64,000 nt of DNA from Strongyloides papillosus (Eukaryota; Nematoda; Chromadorea; Rhabditida; Strongyloididae). A model generated the notes under the pieces. That model was not told the origin of the DNA, did not search any database, and was given only the letters and a program-made list of their open reading frames with translations. The position numbers and the translations under genes were made by a program. This document shows, in pieces, positions 46,701-59,765 of the stretch; within the stretch, counting starts at the first letter, position 1; every line of letters begins with the position of its first letter. The stretch spans positions 1,922,001 through 1,986,000 of the forward strand of contig SRSI01000009.1 in the NCBI GenBank assembly GCA_005656395.1, given 5' to 3'.

Positions 46701-49700
46701 CTTATTATTAAATAATACTAATAACTTCATTTGTTATTCCAGATTTTGAAAACAATGGCTCACAAATGAATGGTTCATTGTAATGATATGTCATTTCTGG
46801 TAAAGACAAATTTTTAATTACTTTGATTTCATAAATAATTACTATATATTGCTTGAATTAACAAAATGTTTCTTTTATTTCTATATAACATAAGAATTTT
46901 AAATTTTTATTTTATATTAATAATAACAAAAGTTTATTGAAATATATATGTATATATATATATTACAATAATATAGAATAACTAAAAAAACCGTCCCTTT
47001 TAGATTAAATATTAAAAAGAATGTTTTTATAAATATTTTATCTTTTGGAACTAAAAATTTATTATTGTAAATAAAACATTCATCTTTGATTAAAACTTTT
47101 CTCTTTAACATAACAACTTTTTTAATCAACTTCTCACCATACAATTTATTTTCATACTATCATTTATTTGACAACCTAAACTTATGGTTGATAATCCTTT
47201 ACAATATCACTACTTAAAACATTATTGAGATGGGGGTGAATTAAATGTAAATGAATAATGGTACATTAAAAATCCCCTACTTATCATTTACCTTAGATAC
47301 TATTAAATGATATATATGAAATAAAAGAAGTAAAGTTAATGTATAAAAATTTTTGTAAATTGAGCCTTCATCGAAAATATATATGTATGAGGTATAGTGA
47401 TATGTTTATTTCCAATACTTTAATATCATAACTCTAAGTATACAGTATAAATATTTGCTTATAAGTTGTTCGAACCTTCTTTATAGATGTCAAAAGGTTA
47501 TATGTACAAGTTGGTAAGGTTAAAATTATTGGAAGATAAATAAATTGAGTATACAAAAACTTAACAAGTCTTGAGATGGTAGATGATCACTGGTAAATGA
47601 TAAAAGGTAAAAACGGCTTTTATAAAAGTATTTATAAAATAAGAAAAAGGTGTTGAGAGGTGACAACTTGCTGATACATTTTATAACTTCACCACATAAA
47701 CCTTATAAACAGTGATTCGTGTTGTTCTTAGAGATTATTTACACAAGATATATTGTATTTTCATTTTATATTATTTTTAATAAAGAAGAACAGTAATATG
47801 AAACTTAAGTTGTATATGTGTTATACAATATGAAGTGAATAACATCAGTATTACATCGATACACTTCTTCAATAATTTTTATTAAGTTTTTTTAAAAGTC
47901 CCTTTTATATTTAATAAGTTTAAATTATCAATAATTGTTGAAAATATAAAAGATCAAATTTAAAAATAATAAGAAGAATCATTATAAGAAATTAATCCAC
48001 ATCACTACTCTTTAAAAATTAAATGTCCTTTATAAATAATATTATAAAATATAATTTTTAATTACTTAACTCATCTTAACTATCATATATATATCCTCAT
48101 TCTCATAAAACTTTCTGGATGACATATTAATAATTTCTATTCATAAACTTTACCTTTAAATAATAATCTCCTTATAGCACTTTTCACATGCAATTTTATT
48201 TAAATATTGTACAAAATGGTACATATCGTGCATTCAAAATTTCATACATATTGACAGCGACACAGCTAATACAATGAGACATATTTTGTGTACAAAAAAA
48301 AAATATCTTTTTCAGATATATGATTTATTATTAAATAAACAATTTTTTCTATTTATTAAAAAGTACTTTAGAAAAGGAGTATGTGATATATTATAAAAGT
48401 AAATTAATTATTTTTAAATTTACAATAAAAGATAAAAAAAACATTGCAACATAGATTTACCCATGAAATATTGTAAGTATATTATTAGTAATCATTTGTT
48501 AATGAGAATATTAGATTATTGCATTGAAAATTAAAAATATGACTCAGAATTGAAAAGGTAATGTAGTTTCTCAGAAGATGACACATTTTGATCTTTAAAA
48601 TAGAAGCATAACATGCTTTTCATATTTTGCTTGAAAAAGATTCCGCCAACATTTGTCATTATTAAATGTAAAGGAAAATGTTATGCAATTTTATAACTGC
48701 GGTATTTTATTTGATGATACATAATTTAATTATTAAATAACACTTTAAAAATTTTTTTAATTAAAAAAATCCCTGGTTGTAATGTATAAGGTATTAATAG
48801 ACATCCTTTTTGGATAAAATGTTATTGTTACTTTAGCATTAAATTTTATTAATTAACAAGTTATTACTATAATAATATGATCAAATTATGTAATTTTTCT
48901 TATCCACAATATGTTTACATTAATGTTCTTTTATTGTTAAACATAAATATAACTTGTATTACGTAAAGATGTATCCATACTATTAATAAATACATACTAT
49001 TTTAAAAGGTACTCTTCAGAAAGAACTATTTTATCATTATATTAAGTTTCATCGGCAAACTCTTTAAAGTGTCCCTAACAACATACATAACAACGAAGTA
49101 CTACTATTTTATGTATATTTCTGTTGTCTCAGTAACATTGCCAATTCAAATACATTTCTATTGAAATTATGACATTATGGAAAAGTGCAGTGAAAAATTG
49201 TAGTTGATATAAAGAATTAACTTCAACACATTAAATTATATCATATCATGTATGTACATTTAAGAAAATACAATTTAAGTATTAATAAAAAGACAAAAAA
49301 AAAGGTCTACATTATTTCATTCCCTCGAATAAAAGTTTTTAACATTATTTGATTTACAAAATTTCAAAGAATTTTCTACAACAAATATGAAGTCGAATCA
49401 AATAGTCTTTATTTAACACTAATTAAACAAAAGAAATATTATAAATTTGCACATTTGTATCTATTTAATTAATCTTTAAAATAAAAGTCTCAAAATATTT
49501 CATTCATAATACTATTGTTGTACTTGTGCAAAAGGATTTTTAAATTTGCGCACCTATTCAAATAACAAAAATTTGGACATAGATCTGGACAAATTATATA
49601 ACCTTGTATAAATTATAATGGAAAATTTTGTATATAATTAAATCATATAATGTTTAATAAGACAAAGGAAATATTTTTAAATAATAATTTGTTCCTTATT

Positions 49701-50410
49701 ATACATGTCTATTTTCCTTCTTTTTTTCAACATCCATTCATTCGTTCTTTATAATAAAAACAATAATTCAAAAAATTTTTATTAATAAAACTTGGCAAAC
49801 AATATAAAATCTAAATCTCTTCAAATACAATCGTATAAACAAATTTAAAGCTGGAATCAGAAATATTTAAAATGACGAAAGAAGAGAAATATACTAAAAG
49901 TTTTTAAGACAAACTGCATATCAATATTAAAATAATATAAGAAATAAATTTTGAATCAAAGTTTGCCCTGAATTTTGTAAATATTATATATATTATATTT
50001 AAATACATATATATAACTGTTACAGCTAAATAAAAGGATAAATAAAAAGAGAATATTAGGAGATAAAGATATTAGCATGATGACATTAATTTTTAACTTT
50101 CATAATTATACATATTATCAAAAAGATATATAAATTTATGGGATTTTTAATAAACCAACTATTTGGGTAAAATGAAGACAAGTTAATAGATTAAAATCTT
50201 GAGGAGTCAAATTATTGAGAATGAATGAGAATATAGAATTTTTAATTAGATTTAATTATATTAAATGACGGCTAACCTCAAATTGTATATTAAAGTTGGA
50301 AAATTTTAAAAAATATTTCACCGAGGCAAGTCATGTCTCTATAGTCGCTAAATAATAATAAATCTATATATACAGCAGTACCATTGGCAGGTAATGACAA
50401 TACTATCAAT
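43735..50410. other. Large gene-poor region downstream of SOX gene
   Basis: About 6.7 kb between the convergent eEF1B and SOX genes. No coding frame is convincing; the minus-strand frame at 46917-47144 begins on TTG and is low-complexity. A short (AT)n run lies at about 46941-46963. With 7-8 kb of non-coding DNA on the other side, this gives the SOX gene a typical developmental-regulator territory. Confidence 0.5.
43761..43766 (+). terminator. Poly(A) signal of second eEF1B gene
   Basis: AATAAA 27 bases after the stop; short 3' UTR expected. Confidence 0.5.
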
Positions 50411-51496
50411 TTATTGTAGTTGTATATTATTCATTGCTCCAGAATCAAGACATGGTGTTAATGATGAATAACCTAATCTTGGATCATTTTGTCCTGATAA
50501 ATAATTCATTCCCATAGCTGCTGCTGCATCTTTTGTAGCTCCCATTATTGTATGGTCATAGAAACCTCGGAAAATATTTGGATCTGTCCCAGCTGTTAAA
50601 AGACTATTTACAGTATCTTGTTGATTTTGAATATTTCCTCCATCCATAGAATTTCCAACATCTTGTTTCAACATTAATTGCTCTGCAGATCCATTGTTTC
50701 CAGAATACCCGTTGGTGTTATGTGAATGGCTGTATTGTGCAGCGGCAGCAGCAAGTTGATAGTTATTTGTAGCATTATTCCCATGATTTAAATAATTTTG
50801 CATTCCATTTAAAGAGTCATATGCTGAATTAACTGTACTTCTACCATAAAAACTTCCATAAGGATCGAGATAATTTGCTGCTGAGGTAGCTGGTTGATTC
50901 CATGATCCATGCATTGTTGGATAAACTTGTCCTTTTATTGGATCTAAGAATGATGCTGCGGCAGCAGCAGCTGCTGCAGTCATTTGTAATTGACCATGTC
51001 CAAGATGTGGCCCACCACCTATTTTTTTAACAAGATTCTTTGTTTTTCTACGTGGGCGATATTTATAATCTGGATGTTCTTTCATGTGGATTGCACGAAG
51101 TCTTTTAGCTTCATCTATAAATGGTCTTTTATCTGTTTCATTTAAAAGTTTCCATTCTTGTCCAAGTCTTTTTGATATTTCACTATTATGCATTTTTGGA
51201 TTTTCTTGAGCCATTTTTCTTCTCTGTCCACGACTCCAAACCATAAATGCATTCATAGGTCTTTTTACACGATCATCTAATTTTTTATCTTTATCACATG
51301 AATTTCCACCATTAGAAGATGAACCAGGTGAGTCAGCAGGTTGCATGTCATCATGTTGATTTGGTGTTTCTGGTTGTGAAATTCCATTTCCTTGATTATT
51401 TGTATGAATATTATGAAAATTATGATATATACTAGGATAATTATCATGAATTAGAGGAGTTGTTGTTTTAAGATCATTCTCCATCGTCATTATCAT
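50411..51496 (-). CDS. sox-2: SOXB-type HMG-box transcription factor
   Basis: Sequence-specific regulator of neural and epithelial progenitors. Single exon, 361 residues, ATG at 51496. The HMG box occupies about residues 76-154 ([19 protein letters not shown] ... [16 protein letters not shown]), matching SOX1/2/3-group proteins almost throughout. After the box come a polyalanine tract (eight Ala near residue 175) and a Ser/Asn/Gly-rich region typical of SOXB activators. The N-terminus is Asn/His-rich and disordered. Absence of introns is usual for SOXB1 genes. Long non-coding flanks on both sides fit complex developmental control. Confidence 0.95.
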   Translation of the reverse strand: MIMTMENDLKTTTPLIHDNYPSIYHNFHNIHTNNQGNGISQPETPNQHDDMQPADSPGSSSNGGNSCDKDKKLDDRVKRPMNAFMVWSRGQRRKMAQENPKMHNSEISKRLGQEWKLLNETDKRPFIDEAKRLRAIHMKEHPDYKYRPRRKTKNLVKKIGGGPHLGHGQLQMTAAAAAAAASFLDPIKGQVYPTMHGSWNQPATSAANYLDPYGSFYGRSTVNSAYDSLNGMQNYLNHGNNATNNYQLAAAAAQYSHSHNTNGYSGNNGSAEQLMLKQDVGNSMDGGNIQNQQDTVNSLLTAGTDPNIFRGFYDHTIMGATKDAAAAMGMNYLSGQNDPRLGYSSLTPCLDSGAMNNIQLQ

Positions 51497-51654
51497 ACTT
51501 GATGAAGTTATATTAAAAAATATATTTAAAAAATGGTAAGTGATTAATTGATAAAAAACGGGAAATGTTCTTTGATTAAAAGATAATAGTTAAATAATAG
51601 TTATAAAGATAGTCAATGAAATACTACACAAAAGAGTGTTATATTTGGTATAAC

Positions 51655-51675
51655 AATAATAATAATAATAATAAT
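51655..51675 (+). repeat. (AAT)7 microsatellite
   Basis: Seven perfect AAT units about 160 bases upstream of the SOX start codon, probably within its 5' leader. Confidence 0.9.
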
Positions 51676-51689
51676 TCAAGCAAGGATGC

Positions 51690-52250
51690 CTGATTGCTTA
51701 TTCAGATGAAAGAATGGAGCAGTGTATGGTTGCTGCGCCAGTGAATTGAATAAATGGAGATGAAGGACAGCCTCGTCGGTTGAAGTAGGAGAGAACAGGA
51801 ATCTCAGATACGGGCCTTCTCTCATTTCTCTGGTCCCCTCCCAATAGCCCTATGTTATTCGACAGAATAGCACCTGAACTTGCCGCAAGCCCAGCCTTCT
51901 TTATATTTCACATCATAATAAAACATATTGCGGGCAGTCGCCGACAATGGGTGGAGTTGCGACAATATAGAAATTTGTATAGGCGGCCTTACCATTTCCA
52001 ACGAACCAATCCGACAAGCCTTTAAAATATATGTTGATGCTATATTCTCAATGTGTTACTTCCTTTGTCAAATATCGGCACAGCAAGAAATATTTTTTAA
52101 AATGCTTGTGGCATCCTCTTTCTCACAAGATGATGATGCCGTTAGGAACCAAAACCTAGAAGCTCACCATATCCGCCATATGATAGAAGAGAAACAGCAT
52201 GTGCTATCATGGGTGAAGTAAATCTCAGCAGAGAGCCGGGAAATAGTTTA
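51690..52250. promoter_or_regulatory. GC-rich island upstream of SOX gene
   Basis: A block of markedly higher GC than its surroundings; I count 50% over 51781-51900, against about 20% nearby. It contains a SOX-type site ACAATGG at 51944-51950. Likely the core promoter or 5' leader of the minus-strand SOX gene, possibly with self-regulation. Not clearly coding in any frame. Confidence 0.45.
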
Positions 52251-52418
52251 AGGCATCAGAATCTTTTTAAAAATAAAACAATTTTTTATAAATAGTAGAT
52301 AACGAGTTTAAAATTGGCTCCAAATAGGCCAATTAGCTAAGATACTGTAACAACAATTAAGCTTCAATAGATAAATATTTCAGAGGATAAAGATTTAGTT
52401 TGGTAAGTATGTCCTAAC

Positions 52419-52454
52419 TAAGGGACGACCTTTTTAAAGAAGGTCGAATCCTTA
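52419..52454. other. Stable hairpin in non-coding DNA
   Basis: Perfect 7-bp stem CGACCTT/AAGGTCG (52426-52432 with 52440-52446) around a 7-base loop. After a small internal loop it is extended by about six more pairs. Stands out in AT-rich DNA; function unknown. Confidence 0.4.
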
Positions 52455-53132
52455 ATTCTCATTCATTCATATAATAATCAAAGAAGAGGTCGAAAATCTA
52501 ATTTTTGAGTAAATTTAACTTTTTGAAGTTATAATTAGCAATGAAATTAAATATTATTACAAAAAATCCTTTTTATTTTATTTACAATGATTTCTGGTAA
52601 TATTATAATATTATACTTATTAAGTAATACTATATTAAAAATTTAATATATACTATTGGGAAATGATTCTTGTTTTTGACAAAAAAATTTTCGATTTCCA
52701 TTATAAACACCTATAAAAAAGATATCGACAAAGACGGAAATTACATTATATAGGTATACTAAGGTGGAAAAATATTATCTAGTAATTAGTATAAATAGAA
52801 GATTTAATACAGGAATTTTAAAAATATTTCAAGATTATAAATATCATAAAAATGAAACTTTGAAAATGATAGGAAGATAAATGAATAACGAGTCTTGAGG
52901 CAAGAGGAGGGTGAAGCCATTTATTTGCAAAGATTCATTCATTGACATTCAACTAATTCATTTCTCATCAATACCCATTTTTCTGTTCAACCGATTTTCA
53001 ATTGAAAATGACTCTTTTATTCTTTATTATTATAAAAGAGTATCTTTTAAAACTCCTTATGCTTTTTCCTTTTCAAATCTATTTCATTTTAAAGCATTAC
53101 CGTATAAAAAAACCGGAAAATAATTTTTATTT

Positions 53133-53166
53133 GTATATATATATATATTTATATACATATATATAA
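53133..53166. repeat. AT-rich simple repeat
   Basis: Alternating TA/ATA run of about 34 bases. Confidence 0.7.
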
Positions 53167-53812
53167 TATTATTTATTTTCAAACTATACATATTTTTCGT
53201 TATAAAATTTTATCTATGTAATATTATATTGTAATTTCTTAAATGTATAAAAATTATCGTACAAAAAATTATTATTATCAATATTTGTTTAGAATAAAAA
53301 GTATTGAGGAGACAAATTTTTTATCAAAATAACTTTAACATAAACATGTGAAGAAGACACAACAATTTTTTGGTGGAGAAAGATAGGGTTGATAAGCTGG
53401 AACATACATGTACGTAAATATGTATTCTTTTTATCCAATACCGTAAACTAATTTTCAAAAATATTGAGGTTTAAAAGAGAGCATAAAATACATATATATA
53501 TGAAAGTTTTGAAATTTTATTAGCTTGCATTCTTAATCTTTTAATAAATAATTGAGGATGATGAAATATTTACTAAAATATATGACATTAACATATTAAG
53601 GATGCTGCTACAAAATAATAATAATAATTATATAAAATAAGGAAATTTATAATATTAACGAGATATACAATTTCAATTAAATACTTATGGTATGATATCT
53701 AGGTTTATCAAAAGAATTACAAAGCCATGAATTATTTACAATAACAAATTGAATTATTACTCTTAATAAAATTGTATAAAATATTAAGAAGACAAATATG
53801 AATTAATATTAT

Positions 53813-56800
53813 TTAATTAGCAAGAATATGAGCCAGCTGAGGTCCTGGTTTAATTTTAATCTCTCCGTAAGGTTCATCTTGTTCTACTTTTATTGCTAAA
53901 TTTTTTGTTAATTCCAATAATGCATAAAACTTTTGAGCAATAGTTCTACGAGAACTTGATTTAGTAAGTAAGTCCGTAAAAATAATCTGAAAAAAGAAAT
54001 TAAAAAAGAAATGTTTTTATAAAATATATTTATATGTATTTGAAAAACAGAATTAAAATGTTCTCTTTTTTTTGCGCAATTCATTATGCTTATGTAATAG
54101 TTGTATATACATGAATAGATACTATACACTCATTTATATATTTTTAATAGTGTTGTAGTACAATAAAAAGATAGATGAGATTCATGTTCAAAGATGTAAT
54201 GGTATGACAAAAGTTTTCATTGTTTCCATTGAAATGAAATTAAAGAATTATATTTCAATTCAACAATCTTGATATTTTAAAATGTTATAAATAGAAAGAT
54301 ATTCTGCGCATCTCATTCAGTTTCAATAGTTTACGTTGATTTAGCAAAACTATTATTCCATAATATATTTTACATATATAAACTATTAATAAAGTAAATT
54401 TTTTTCCTTAGATATGTTTCATTTTATTTTATTTACAATATTACTACTATACTAAGTTTTTAATTTACCGCATCAGTTTCCGTCAACCGACAAAACAACA
54501 TTATAAAATATTACCACTATTGATATAATTGTTGTTTAATGACGCAAAGCAGGATTTTTGCTTGGCTAACCTTAGTTATCATTTAAGAAGTTTCATGATT
54601 TTATATACCTTTTTGGCAATATAAAATTTTTGTTTAATGATATATAAATTTTTATATATTATCAATCACATACCTCATTATTTTCAGAATGTTTTAATTT
54701 ATTATTGATGGAATTTAAAATAGCATGAGTTCTACGGGAACATCTAATACCTTCATCTCCTTCTTCATCTTCCTCAATAAAAGATTTCTAAATAAAGTAT
54801 ATAATTAAAATATGTTTTACATATATTAAAAATCTTACATCTGTAACAGTTCTAGATTTTCTTCTTTTTGCCTCAGGAGACTTTATTTCGCCTCTCTTAT
54901 CCAATTCTTTGTCACCTTTACTAATTTCTTCTTCATGTATCAGGGTAGTGTCTAAATTTTCCATAGCCTGAAGTGGCGTCATTGATGGAGATATAGCTTC
55001 AGCAAATTCATCGAATCCTTCCTATAAATAGAAAATTATATATTTCAATGTTCTAATTTATTATATTTGTAAATTATTTTTATATATATTGTATGACACA
55101 TAAAAATCAAATTATTTCTACATTATGTTGTTTTAACAGAAAATTACATGAATTAAATTTAACAATTTTGTTCATGAAAAGTCAACATAATTGTAATTAT
55201 CTTCATCAATAGATATTTACCTCTGTATAGAGGTATATACTATTTTCTCATCACTTTATAAACAGTGATTAAAATTGCAACTGTTGCTTGTATATATGTC
55301 ATGAATTACAATTATTAACGTTACAGTAATCAATCAACTTGTACTTTTTAGTTGTTCTAAATATCCTTCTCAAAGACAATAAATTTTTCATTAACATAAA
55401 GATTCACTAAAAATCAGCCCCATAATTATACATTAATAGTTATTTGAGAAGAGAAAATGTATGATACTTTTATGGATAAGGTAAAATGACAAGAGTGTAA
55501 TGTTAATTGGCAGTAAATATATTCTTAAACTACTTTATATTTAAATTCCGTGGTAACATCACTTAATAAAGGGACTTTAATTTAAACATACAACAAATGT
55601 GAGTTATAATTTATAACAGTATACATATATATTTATTAATATTTTGCCGACAATTAAACATGAAAAATAAGTAGCAAGATCCTTTTAACCTCAACAAATT
55701 AATGCCATGTTTTTAGCTAAATAGCATGTGTTAATTAGCTATAAGTCTAATCACCCTCTAATTGTCCTATTGACCCGAACAACATTATCATTATAACTTG
55801 TAGATATTGAACTCCTGTAGTGAGAAAGACTAAGAAAGGACTATAGGAATAAAGAGATAACCGAAAATATTTAATTGGCCTTTTGAATGCTTAAATTATG
55901 TTTCAATTTCTGTAATTTACTTGAATAATTATTTTAAATGACCAAATATGCAAAGGTATTGGGAAAAAATTATCGGCTGCCTTTAAAGTAATAGGATCTG
56001 TCATTTACAGTTCATATAAAATAAAAATGTTCGGCATTCAAAAAAAATACCATATTATTCAGCTGGTTTTTAACTCAACCAAGGTTAACCTTTTTTGAGT
56101 GGTATGTATATAGATTATTTTACCTCATATGAGTATAGAAAACAAACAGAGAAAATATCAATTTATCATGAATTGTCAGTAATTATCTAAAGATGGTTGT
56201 CAACAACTACCTTATTCAACCTGATCATTATTACTTTGATGATAGTATATGTACATTAGTAAATAGAGTAAATGCACATCTTCAAGTTACAATTAGAGTA
56301 AGTCTATAACAACCTCAATTTTCTTACACGATTTTTACTACCATATTAATGAAAATTTAAGCCGTATTAATGTCCCAATTAAGAAGATAAAAGGTAATCT
56401 TAGATTCAGACCAAATAATAATGATATGTTGCAAGGTCATACTAACGACACATTTATATATATTTTGTGCAAGAAGTTTAACAAAAGTAAACACCATTAT
56501 CATAAAGATGTACCTTAAATTAAAATTCATTTTCGAATCATTAGACATTGGATATATTAGGAAGAATTTAAAGGTCGACTTTGACTTATTTCCAAGGATG
56601 CTACAATTATAAATTTATAATGGCCAAATTTTAATAAGATATCTTAACTTTTGGCATACTTTTAGAGGTTTATCTTTTATTGCATCACTTTAATTCAATG
56701 TGCCTTTTCATGTGCTTCAACTTAATTTCATGTTTCACTAAAGCTTTTAAGTATAAAACAATTTGAATTGAGTGAATAAATCAAGTGATTTTAACAGTTA

Positions 56801-59313
56801 TGCTTATTGCGTAACAATGTATGGAAGTATTGTAATATTCATACAGTTAAATTAATGAAAACTTTTTATATAATGAAAGAATAACCTGCTAAATATGGCA
56901 CTTTATTGTCAATTGTCTCAAGAGTTTAATAGAGTGAATGTTGGTACAATTTTATGAATGTCGTCGGTGTGATGACAAAAACTTGAAGTGTAATTCAATT
57001 TTAAGTGGATCTTTAACTTTATCTATTTCATGGAGAAAAATGGATAGACAAAGAGGAAGAAAGCTGTTAAAGTAATAAAAAAGAGTACTTCAAAATCAAC
57101 GGCATCAGGGAAGGTTTTTATAGATATGAATTTGCTACTTCATACTGATAATTGTAAACATACTTTTTGGGTTGTTTTGAAGGATAACATCTTTTAAATT
57201 CAATTATTGAAACAACTATTTGAAATATATTTTAACAAAACTTTTTAATGTTAAAGGGGTTTTCATGAAAAACAATTTAAGTGATTTTTATTGGTAGTTG
57301 AATTTAAACTATGATAAGAAGAGTTTTGCAATAAAATGGGAAATAGTAAGATTTGTTAAGTCAATTGAAGAATAAATAAAAACTAATTGTATTTGTTTAA
57401 TGTAAAACAAATAAAGTAGTCACATTATTTGTAACACTACATTACATATCAAATAAAAAAATCTTTATCTTTTTTTAACTGCAAATTACCCAGTTAATCA
57501 AAAACTTTCTCCAAATCTCAATGAGTAATAAAATAGTATTATACTAGTACATCTATTTTTCCTAAATAATTTCAGGTAACTCGTTTGGGGGAACTGTAAC
57601 TCGATGACAAAGAAGAATAGAAATATTCTTTTGTATTTAGTCATCTATTGTAGTAAATGACAAAAATATTTTTAGTTATAATCTTTAAAATTTATAAAAG
57701 TTGACACATGCTAAGGCTATTCAATTCTGACTAATTGGATTATTATAAAATATATGTTTTTTGATTTTTTTATATTTACCAATTGTATAAAAGAAGTTAT
57801 GATGAATAGATGGATCGAAATGATTGGAAATGTTATGATTTAGAAAAAAATAATGGGTTTAAAAAAAAAAGAGAATTATTAATGTTGTAAACAATACTTG
57901 TCAAGGTAAGATATTAATAATAAGTAAATATCACATATTTGTCAATTTAATTTTAAATTATCAAAAAGAACTAAAATAAAATATATATACTATACCTATA
58001 GTTTTTTCTACCTTATAACGAGGGATCGTATTGAGTTATGAATAATTTAAAAAGTCAAGTCTTATTGTCAAAATTTTCTTTAAAAAACTTACAATCGCAT
58101 GATTACTTGGGAGCTCTGCTAAATCTATATCGTCACTTAATTCAAGATCAGTTGCAACTGAAGCTCCATCGTATACATCCTCCTTTGTTCTTGCTACACA
58201 ACACATTTTATAGAAATTTTGTAATTCACCATCAACCATATCTTTCATCAATGGATTGTTAAACAATTTATCTGTTTGGCCATACTCAACCATTCTCATC
58301 AATTTCTTGGATGGGGGAGCCAAATCAAGAGGTTGAACTGTAGCAGAAAAATCAGACATATTTGCCTTCATCTCCTCTCCAGATAAAATTTTCACTTCAT
58401 CAATTATAAGTCTTCTTTTTTTCTTAGTCTTTGGTGCCTTACTAACAATTTCAATTTGAGAAGGGTGTAAGGGTTCTAGATTGAAACTATCCAGTTGTGG
58501 TAATGTACCATCTCCAACAGAAGGTTCAGCCTCCATAGGTACATGAGCTTCCTCAAATTCTGCACCAGGCTCTTTAAGACTTTCTATTTCTCCAATTAAG
58601 TCACTTTCACTCATAAAAACATCCCCAAATTCTCCAGGAGGACCAAGTTCGATATGAACTGAATCACGTAGATCTTCAACACTTTTGATATCAGATATAT
58701 CTGCCATTGGACCAGCTAATGCTGAATGATTTGACAAACTGCGTTCACGATGTCTTTCAATTTCTTGTGCATCTGATTCACCAAATCTCAGACCCAATGT
58801 TCTATCGCCAAAATCATCGCCTCCAAAATCTTCAGAGATATCAAAACCAGTTGTTGTAGGAACACTGTCCTCTTTAAGAGTAATATCATCGATACGACTT
58901 TGATTAATACGCATTTGTTTTTGCAAATCATATTCATTGAATTCGGGTATAGTGATGTCGAAATCTTGCATAACTTCTGGTAAACTAGAACTAGCTCCTG
59001 AGACACTAGATATTTCGGACATCATATGTTCTTCTTCTCCACTCTTAAAAGACATTTTTATTTTTAAGAAAGCTTCATTACAATCGGCAAGGAGGTACTT
59101 TGTCTTTCTTGAGTAAATTCTTACAACACCAAGAAGTAAATGACCTGTGGTACGCAAGGCCATCTTTACTTTAGGTTGCATAATCTCGTTCACAACATCG
59201 ACAACATCAGTTTCATATACTTGAGCTTTTGATAATTTTTTCTCCCAATGTGCAGCAAGCCAAACTTTCGCTAATGGGCCTTTTTTGGCCAGCATAAATT
59301 GAGTGTAAAACAT
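53813..59313 (-). CDS. RAD21: Cohesin kleisin subunit RAD21/SCC1
   Basis: Closes the cohesin ring between SMC1 and SMC3 and is cut by separase at anaphase. Four exons: 58093-59313, 54839-55021, 54674-54787 and 53813-53986, all phase 0, giving 563 residues. The N-terminal SMC3-binding domain is near-canonical (MFYTQFMLAKKGPLAKVWLA ... MALRTTGHLLLGVVRIYSRK). The middle is acidic, with an EIER (ExxR) separase-like site around residue 180. The C-terminal winged helix is split over the last two exons (RTHAILNSINNKL; SSSRRTIAQKFYALLELTK ... YGEIKIKPGPQLA). Introns are 3071, 51 and 687 nt; the first is far longer than any other confirmed intron here. Whether it corresponds to SCC-1 or COH-1 of C. 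elegans cannot be decided by eye. It is shorter than human RAD21 (631). Confidence 0.93.
53987..54673 (-). other. RAD21 intron 3
   Basis: 687-nt GT-AG intron (acceptor ttttttcag). AT-rich; nothing further seen. Confidence 0.8.
55022..58092 (-). other. RAD21 intron 1 (3.1 kb)
   Basis: GT-AG intron bounded by GTAAGT at 58092 and an acceptor at 55022. About 50 times the usual intron length in this window. It contains no coding frame I trust; the overlapping frames at about 56357-56612 are too short and low in complexity. It could hold enhancers, a non-coding RNA or a nested gene I cannot see. Confidence 0.75.
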
Positions 59314-59480
59314 TGTTTTCGTTAGTAATTAGTTAGGTATATTTCTTTTAATTAAAAGTAAAGAAATAATTTATTGCCTAAAAACAATTTCTAGCACTTA
59401 TTGACGGAATTTAAAAGTTAAAAAATTGATAACAGCAAATAGGAAATTTGATAAAAACAAGTACGAAAATACAACCTTTT

Positions 59481-59712
59481 ATGCGCGGGGTATTATTGAC
59501 TGCGAGACCAAGTTTTTGGGAATGCGTATACCAAATGATGATTTACAGATGGTGTATGTATAATGTATATCATCACTTTCCTAACCCAACTATAATGTGA
59601 AAGACATTGTAGTGGGCAAACAAACAGAGAGGTTAAAGAACACAAAGCCCGTGAAGAAATTTATTACCGTTTGAAGTTATCTTATGATAATATTAAGGCT
59701 GTTAATTCCTGA
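59481..59712 (+). CDS. Candidate small two-exon protein
   Basis: Not a long open frame, but 59481-59551 joins to 59613-59712 across a 61-nt GT-AG intron (cattgtag acceptor), giving 56 residues that start MRGVLLTARPSFWECVYQ and end with a charged helix (NREVKEHKAREEIYYRLKL). The exon bases are clearly more GC-rich than the intron and the flanks, and the protein has normal composition with a basic N-terminus, as in many small mitochondrial proteins. It lies between the divergently transcribed RAD21 gene and the tail of gatC (59766), with which it converges. I do not recognise the family. The splice join is inferred from frame and signals alone. Confidence 0.5.
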
Positions 59713-59765
59713 GGCTTTAAAGTTTTTTTTATTGATGAAAGGTATACAATAGAGGATATTGAAAT

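Larger units (their letters stand above)
51497..53812. other. SOX upstream region
   Basis: About 2.3 kb between the SOX ATG (minus) and the RAD21 stop (minus). It includes an (AAT)7 microsatellite (51655-51675), a GC-rich island (about 51690-52250), a strong hairpin (52419-52454) and an AT repeat (53133-53166). The open frame at 51928-52221 starts on TTG and has no family resemblance. Confidence 0.5.

Noticed and set aside
46917..47144. Minus-strand 75-codon frame in the gene desert
   Set aside because: Starts on TTG and is Ile/Tyr/Lys-rich as expected from random AT-rich DNA.
51928..52221. 97-codon open frame in the GC-rich island
   Set aside because: Starts on TTG, has no early ATG and no family resemblance. 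The higher GC alone lengthens open frames.
52390..52460. tRNA gene
   Set aside because: A- and B-box-like strings are present, but the acceptor stem does not pair and the B box lacks a base. Reported only as a hairpin.
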